A stretch of 64,000 bases of DNA from Arcuatula senhousia. Taxonomy: Eukaryota > Mollusca > Bivalvia > Mytilida > Mytilidae. Location of the stretch: NCBI GenBank assembly GCA_963971305.1, contig OZ020309.1:15803001-15867000 (forward strand). The letters are read 5' to 3'. Made by a program: the position numbers and the translations under genes. The notes under the pieces were generated by a model that saw only the letters and a program-made list of their open reading frames with translations, was not told the DNA's origin and did not search any database. Within the stretch, counting starts at the first letter, position 1; every line of letters starts with the position of its first letter. Shown piece after piece: positions 46,508-64,000 of this stretch.

Positions 46508-47083
46508 AAAGGAGTATGTTCACAAAGCCCATAATTGGCCCTGTAATTGGGCTGATTTTTCATGCTTAAGAAATCTAAATGAATGCTTTGGAAATAACCA
46601 ACAGCTAGAATACCTATATTTAACAAATATAATAGTTTTCTAGTGATAAAATTGTGTTGTTTCCTTTGAAGACACCCTAAATATGAGAACAAATAGGAAA
46701 ATCTTCATTTTTGTCGATTTTTTACCTCTTTTCACCACTATAAAAGTGGCCGCATGCTCTGACCAACATAGATTTAAGTTTATTAATTTATTACTTAAAA
46801 GTGAATATTTTAACAAAAAAATAATTATTGTCAGAATATGCGGCCAACATTATATTCTTCATTTTTTACAGAAAAATGAGCTAAATATGTCAAAAACAGC
46901 GATTTTTAAAGAAGTTCACTAACTTTAAAGGTCTCTGTTGTTCATACGAGTAAACAATCCATGCACAGTTTATGACATTTTATACAGTATAGAGTCTTAT
47001 GACCATTCTAGCAGCATTATTTTGTAGCTGTCTTGAATTTGAAATTTAGGGCCGTTTTTGGCCCTTTCCGAACATACTCCTTT
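46508..47083. mobile_element. MITE with AAAGGAGTATGTTC inverted ends, copy 1
   Basis: Perfect 14-bp ends AAAGGAGTATGTTC / GAACATACTCCTTT. Interior matches 18431-18963 in inverted orientation. It interrupts the retrozyme between GTAGCAAAA and TTTAATG. The 79-aa frame inside has no family match. Confidence 0.75.
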
Positions 47084-47361
47084 AATGTTTGGAACTTTGT
47101 TTTTATTTAATTTCAAACACCTGTGAAGGTTAGGGCTGCAGTGCTGATCGAGTTTTAATTACCAAAGGTTAGCCTGCTCAGGCACCAAAACTTTTGTGTT
47201 GGAGAACACAATTTAAAGCTATAAATTATCCTTTTAAATTTCAAAATTGTCTAAACTCCCAGACATAGGTTGATGATCTTTCCAAGTTTGGCATTTTTGG
47301 TTTTACTGTTCTATGCTCTTCATAATTACGTAGTGTTTGGCTTTTTCAAATTTTGGGTAGA

Positions 47362-47404
47362 GTGCCTCTGATGAGTCTTGAATAGACGAACGTGTGTCAG
47401 GCAT
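47362..47404 (+). ncRNA. Family 1 hammerhead, copy D with covarying stem I
   Basis: Stem I UGCCU/AGGCA replaces CGCCU/AGGCG of copies A and B, a full compensatory change. CUGAUGA and stem II are intact. GAAA has lost one A (CGAACG), so probably inactive now. Confidence 0.7.
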
Positions 47405-47699
47405 AGCAAAATTCAATGTCTGGAACTTTGTTTTATTTAATTTCTAGAAAAATCTATAAAGATAAGATTTTTTCAAGTTTGACCACTTTAGAAAACAAGT
47501 TCATTTATCACACCCAATAAGAAATGAGATTTCTCATAGATTTTCAGAACATTACTGATTTTCTGGGTTGTGAATGTTTATACATATTTTGGTGGAAATT
47601 AAAACATTATTAATGAAAGAAGTATGGTAAGCAAGCTCACATACCCCATGCGATCTGCTATTTGACTATGAAAATTAACCTCGAGATCATACTTTTGTG

Positions 47700-48360
47700 A
47701 ATTAAAAATTAGTTGAACATACACAGTTACATATGTTATACTTCTTGCATACCAAGTTTCTTTAAATTCTGTTCAGTAGTTAAGAGGAGTTGCGTTCACA
47801 AACTGTAATAAGGATTTTCTTCAAATTTATAAGTCCAAAGGGCCATTACTCCAACAAAAAATGTGGATCCAAAATTCCTTGTAATATGGACTACTACATA
47901 TGGTGTATTTCTTGCATACCAAGTTTCGTTAATTTTGTTCAATAGTTTAAGAGGAGTTGAGTTCACAAACTAAAATCAGGATTTTCTACAAATTTTAAGT
48001 CCAAGGGGCCATAACTCCCACAAAAATTTGCGGATATTCCTTGTGATATGCACAACTACATATGGTGTATTTCTTGCATACCAAGTTTTGTTCAATTCTG
48101 TTCAGTAGTTTAAGAGGAGTTGCGTTCACAAACTAAAATCAGGATTTTCTACAAATTTCTAAGTCCAAAGGCCCATAACTCCCACAAAAACTCGTGGATA
48201 AAAAAATCCTGGTAACATGCACAACTACATAAGGTGTTCTTCTTACATACCAAGTTTCATTAAATTCTGTTCAGTAGTTTAAGAGGAGTTGCATTCATAA
48301 ACTTTGATCACAGACGGATGGACAGATCAGTCGAAAACTTTATACTCTTCCCAACTTCGT
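47700..48360. repeat. About 166-bp tandem repeat (four units)
   Basis: Units share CCATAACTCCCACAAAAA and CATACCAAGTTTC with the array at 17945-19110; it ends with CAGACGGATGGACAG. Confidence 0.65.
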
Positions 48361-50516
48361 TTTCGACTTCAATAACTGATAGACTGAAAATCATTATTTG
48401 CATATTTTGAGGTTATTAAAAGACAACTTGAAAGGAGCATCATATAACTTCAATTCATGAAGGCTTTCGTAGAGCATATATAGCCAACATAACCCTGTGT
48501 AAGCAATTTTTGTGTCAAACGTGATGCTCTGCCAAGAAAATCGATGTAAGTCCCTAAGCTCTGGAATAATGAATCAATTGTGATATGTAAACTCCATAAG
48601 CTGAAGTGGACAGAATATTGTTACACAAAAAAAGAAAGTTGAAGTCATCACATCTGTCATAGAGCTTCATTGAGTGTCAATTTCACATGTAGACCTTAAT
48701 ATAATGCCTGTTGTGTATTTCATCTTTTGTTATGAGACTTGAACAATATGGCTATGATTCATATTTTTCTTTTTGATTAAATGTCTTTGATGCATGTTTT
48801 TCTTTTTTATTAAATGTCTTTGATGAGTCTAACAATGATAAGACACAAATAATGTTTAATGTACAGGCTTCATTGAAAATAAAAAAAAATGTTTTCTCCT
48901 CTTTATTAGATCTAAAGAAAAATGTAGAAAATGTATGCAAAATAAAAGTTCTGACAATGTATGTTAATAAAGCCACACAGACATAAACAAATGAAACTTG
49001 AAGACTCGCATGAAAATTTCCCATGTTTATTAATAAATTCAAACCCACATGAAAATACTATGTATTTTGTTCTTACTTTGCCACCCCTTTCCTACTAAAT
49101 GATAAAGAATAGTTCATTATAATTAAGGATTTTATAAAAGCAAACCTCATTTCTACTTAAACAAGATGCTTAGATAAATGTTTGATTTAAAAAATCAGTT
49201 CAAAATACTTTGTATAACAAGACTACACCTTGCATACTGTTTTCAATTTAAGAAAACCTATTTAGCCAGAACAAAATCTATTTATTTTTATAAAGTACAA
49301 GTATCATACTATATGAATATATAAAAAATAATCAATAGTTACTAAATAAATAATTTTAAATAACAGACAGCTTACTTTGAGCGAAATATAATGTACAAAT
49401 AAACACAGACGTTATTTAGAGAAAGGTTATAACAAAAATATATTATGCTCTAATGTGTAAAAAACAAGACATGTATAAGTAACAAACAAGACACAACATA
49501 CAATAATAGAAACCCTCATTAACAATTAGTACCCAAAATAGAAACATGTTAATATCATGACCATATCTTTCTTCTAGCCTCTACAAAAGCCTCTAACAAT
49601 TACTGTGAAAGTATTGAATTTTATTGGTATATCAATTTCCATGGATTGTGGATAAAATGCACTATAATGGATTCATAAATTTGTGGATTTATGATTTTAA
49701 CAAATTCATAATACAAATCAATGTAAAAGATCTTGTTCATTGAGAATTACAGTTGGTGGTTTGTCTGACTCATGAAAACCATGAAAATTGGTGCTCTACT
49801 AAATATAATACTTTCTGAATAAATAAACCCCAAAATAAAAGAAAAATTGCATAGCTTTTTGTTGGTGACAAAATAAGAAGCTGTATTGCATATTTCTAAT
49901 GACTTAACCATGTTAACAAAAGAACTACCCTATCTTTGACAGATAAAAAAACAATGATCTATAAAAAGATAATTCATATTTAATTCAGAAAAAGTGTTTA
50001 GTTCATACAACAACTGGTTTGTGTCCAATACATGGATATGGTACAAAATTCTAAAAATAGACTGGAATTTTTTTGAATATTTTGAATAGTAAATTATCTT
50101 AATAATCTAAATTAAGTTAAACAAAAATTTGGAAGTTCAGCTCTTTTTTAAGTTACAAGACAAATTTATATAAACTACAGAAAACAGTATCTACATGTGA
50201 AAAATCACCAAATGATGCCCAGTTAAGTTCCCCTTTCAAGTAAGATTTTGATCTAAAAGCACTCCTTTGATTATAAAATCATTTACATCCAAGTTCTTCA
50301 AAGATTTATTAAAGACACAAAAAATTTTATGCTAAATGTCAAATACAAAACAAATTATAAAATTTTCAACAAAAAATTGTTTTTGAACACATTTCAAAGG
50401 ACTCAAATATCTTTGTAAATGACTGACATAAAGAAATTAAAGACAGTACTCAAGTTATAACATAAAAACATGGATTGTCCCACTGGAATGGATTTCTGAG
50501 GTAATCTGAGAGCTCC
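48361..50516. other. No coding gene; probable GFUS 3' UTR/downstream region
   Basis: AT-rich. For the minus-strand GFUS transcript the first AATAAA after the stop is at 50305-50310; more distal ones are near 49026 and 48800. A MITE relic lies at 49605-49815. Confidence 0.4.
49605..49815. mobile_element. TACTGTGGTTTCATT-type MITE, decayed
   Basis: TACTGTGAAAGTATTGAATT and a mirrored CATGAAAATTGGTGCTCTAC retain the palindromic outline of 13747-13960. Confidence 0.4.
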
Positions 50517-61556
<11,040 letters not shown>

Positions 61557-61929
61557 GTTTGGATCTACAATGAACATCATTAATAATCATGAGATTTCCA
61601 ATAAATATATGACACAATATCATAAAAAAAACCTCAATTTACATGTTTTAAAATTAGAAATCCTCAAATCATAACCAATATAAAATTTCCAGAATTCTGA
61701 AAAAGACATTAAAGGCTATTAGATGCTGCTTATTGTCTTACATGTAGCTGTAACATGTGTAAATGGTGGTATCATACAATCATTTAATAAATCAATCAGT
61801 GAGGTCTCTGTGTGCAAGATGTGATATCACTATGTATGATAATCATGCTGTATTTAACATTTAAAAAACACTTAATTTGACTCTTTGATACATGTTCCAA
61901 ATCTTCACTCACTTCATGTGAAGAGGAAG

Positions 61930-61965
61930 GGGGCCGGATCGTAACCCTTGGCTAGCGAAGATGCA
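61930..61965 (-). repeat. GGATCGTAACCCTTGGC motif, second site
   Basis: GGATCGTAACCCTTGGCTAG followed by CGAAGATGC, matching the hairpin repeat at 30625-30665 but with only one arm. Confidence 0.5.
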
Positions 61966-64000
61966 TGTTCCATTGATACATGTATTACAAATATACATGC
62001 ATATCTTATATTATTAAATTTATTAACTTGGTTTGTTCATCATGTTCATATACAATGCACCTTGTATAGTGGGGTGCAAGGTTAATTGTATTAAGCCCTT
62101 CAGTTATCATCTGGGACAGACAGACAGACAGCAAACCAAGCGAAGGGTATATCAATCATACATGTACAAAATACAATTTACAAGGAGACAGGATTGGTCA
62201 GAAAATAAAGTTTTGTCTTCAACATGAAAATAGAAGATGTTGCTACATGTATAATTCGGGCTGAAAAATTTAGCCTCCAATAGTTGCACCAATTAAGGAG
62301 CCTATTATCTTTTTCACACTTAAACATTCATTGGGTGTTTCATTCTTATTACATGTTGTCATTTATATCTGTTGTCAAGTAAACTTTTTCATAATGAATC
62401 GTACATATGAAATATATACATCGTTGGATAAAGTATATTTTGCTGCTTTCTTTAGACTATTTTACTTTTCATGTTTATCACATATTTTTCCAAAGGAACA
62501 GTTTAAAGTCAATCGTACATTTTTTTTTCCAAATTCAAACTTAGAAATAGACCTCTTGGAAATCTAATACATTTCATATCAAATCTTACCTTAAAGTATC
62601 TTATTTAGTACTGTTAAATAGCAAAATGATTCAAGAATATTCAGGTGAAATTTGAAGGTAATTTGATAAATTCAGGTCAACTAATTAGCAGTTTGAAATT
62701 GGTCAATATCCTGTTTTAACAGGACGCCAGCTGGCCAATAACTCTCGATAAGGAAATTGTTAATTGTGACAAATATCAGTCTGTTCGCTTGGTGTTTGAT
62801 TTTTTATTTTTCACCATCCTTCAGATTTTATTAAATTACAAACAAAATAATTAATAAATCGCTTCGAACATTGTCGAAAATAATATAAAACAATGTACAA
62901 GAAATTCAGCTATCTAAAGATACTTTGATATTTGAATATACTGTAGAAACACCAAACATTAATCGAGAGGATCCTAGATCTTTACAAAATTAAAACAACA
63001 CTGTTATAAAATGTATTTTCAGCCATTTCATATTTTTAGTAGGATGATTCGATTCTCTTCAATATGTTTTTCTCAGCTATAAAGAAAGACAGGTCCAGAA
63101 CTTTTGCAAATAAAATTTGAAAGGTCCTGAATCAAAAAGGGAAGGTCTGAGACCTCTGACCAGTGTTAGTTTGAACCTCTGGGGAATACAGCAAGTGGAC
63201 GTGTGGACTGAAAATCTAAACTTCAGATGTACATGTACATTGTACAAGTTATCCACAGTTTCTAAAAATAAGAATCATTATGAACATGTGGAATATTTTA
63301 TTGTTTTTATGCTCGAATTTGATAAAAAGAAAAATGAGATACACATGTAGCCAAAAGTTTGTAAGAATGTAGTGAGTAAAGTATTGCTTTACTCCCACAT
63401 GTCCCAGACAGCCAGCCTGATAGTTCCACTATCACAATAATCACAGGAACATGATATGATAGCACATGCATGATGTGCAATGTAGTGAAATGTGAGACAA
63501 GGACATATGGCTAATTGGGTAACTAGTTTTAACTGCCACATACACGTGACAGATCGTTATGACAAAGCTAGAGATTTTGAATTCTATAAGCTAGATATTG
63601 GACAAAAAAGCAGGAGACTCTCCAGGCTCTTTTAAATTACATTTCAATGTGTACTGTGAACCAGTTTATTTTTGCTGCAACAATATTTCACGTTTTAGGG
63701 TCATACTGCTATTTATTATCCTGATTTGTCGTTAAAACAATTAAAATACTATGAAAATGAGTTCAATCGTTACAATTTATTTTTGGGAATTTCTGTTCCT
63801 TGTGAAATCTGCAAATACAAAGAGCTCGCAAAAACTGAAAGTATTACATGTACATGTATTAGGGTGCACTAGTAGCGTGTGCCAAATACAACTAGCTTCA
63901 CTGATAAGGCCTAATCTCAAACTGTTTATTCAATTATCAAGTCAATTATGACAATAAACTTTCAATTAACACCGTTATCTGTGAATTAGCATATGACTTA
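61966..64000. other. No gene recognised; GFUS upstream region
   Basis: AT-rich, with short unassigned frames only. The GFUS promoter and non-coding first exon should lie here or beyond the window, but I cannot place them. Confidence 0.4.

Larger units (their letters stand above)
46290..47450 (+). mobile_element. Decayed family 1 retrozyme dimer, split by a MITE
   Basis: AGACATAGGTTGA(G/T)GATCT modules at about 46347 and 47263, each followed by a hammerhead (46460-46503, 47362-47404). Without the MITE at 46508-47083 the cleavage-site spacing is about 330 nt, close to the 358 nt of the intact family member at 20292. Confidence 0.75.

Overview
The window reads as nuclear DNA of a marine bivalve, most likely a mussel (Mytilus-like). 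It is AT-rich and intron-rich, its two host genes are animal genes, and the intergenic and intronic DNA is filled with mollusc-style repeats: CCGT/GGAC-tailed tandem repeats, MITEs, Penelope-like elements and hammerhead-ribozyme retrozymes. The species is inferred, not proven. Coordinates are window positions and all exon joins were made by eye. || Layout. 1-2.8 kb: repeats only. 2.87-15.37 kb, plus strand: SKA3, a kinetochore (Ska complex) subunit, 8 coding exons joining in frame to 457 codons, with many repeats in its introns. 15.5-32.5 kb: a gene-poor repeat field with two retrozyme-like units carrying hammerhead ribozymes (17.15-17.82 and 20.29-20.86 kb), several MITEs and tandem repeats, and one weak candidate small transcript (25.3-26.1 kb, minus). 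32.5-44.65 kb: a 12-kb array of near-identical Penelope-like retroelements (PLE; reverse transcriptase plus GIY-YIG endonuclease): one inverted 5'-truncated copy, then three forward copies separated by 657-bp spacers that each carry a hammerhead-like core. Two forward copies have an in-frame 915-bp duplication of the RT; the third is intact except for a lost C-terminus. 44.65-50.5 kb: tandem repeats, a HARBI1-type transposase fragment and a decayed retrozyme dimer split by a MITE. 50.52-61.56 kb, minus strand: GDP-L-fucose synthase (GFUS/TSTA3), 8 coding exons, 318 aa, with transposons in its introns, one carrying an unrecognised 97-aa ORF. 61.6-64 kb: no gene seen. || How it fits together. 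SKA3 (chromosome segregation) and GFUS (last step of de novo GDP-fucose synthesis) are convergent housekeeping genes with no functional link. The most interesting layer is the RNA-based mobile elements. An autonomous-type PLE family with hammerhead-like motifs sits within 30 kb of two unrelated non-autonomous families whose tandem units are each bounded by type I hammerhead folds, predicting circular RNAs of about 358 and 394 nt. Covariation between copies supports the folds.
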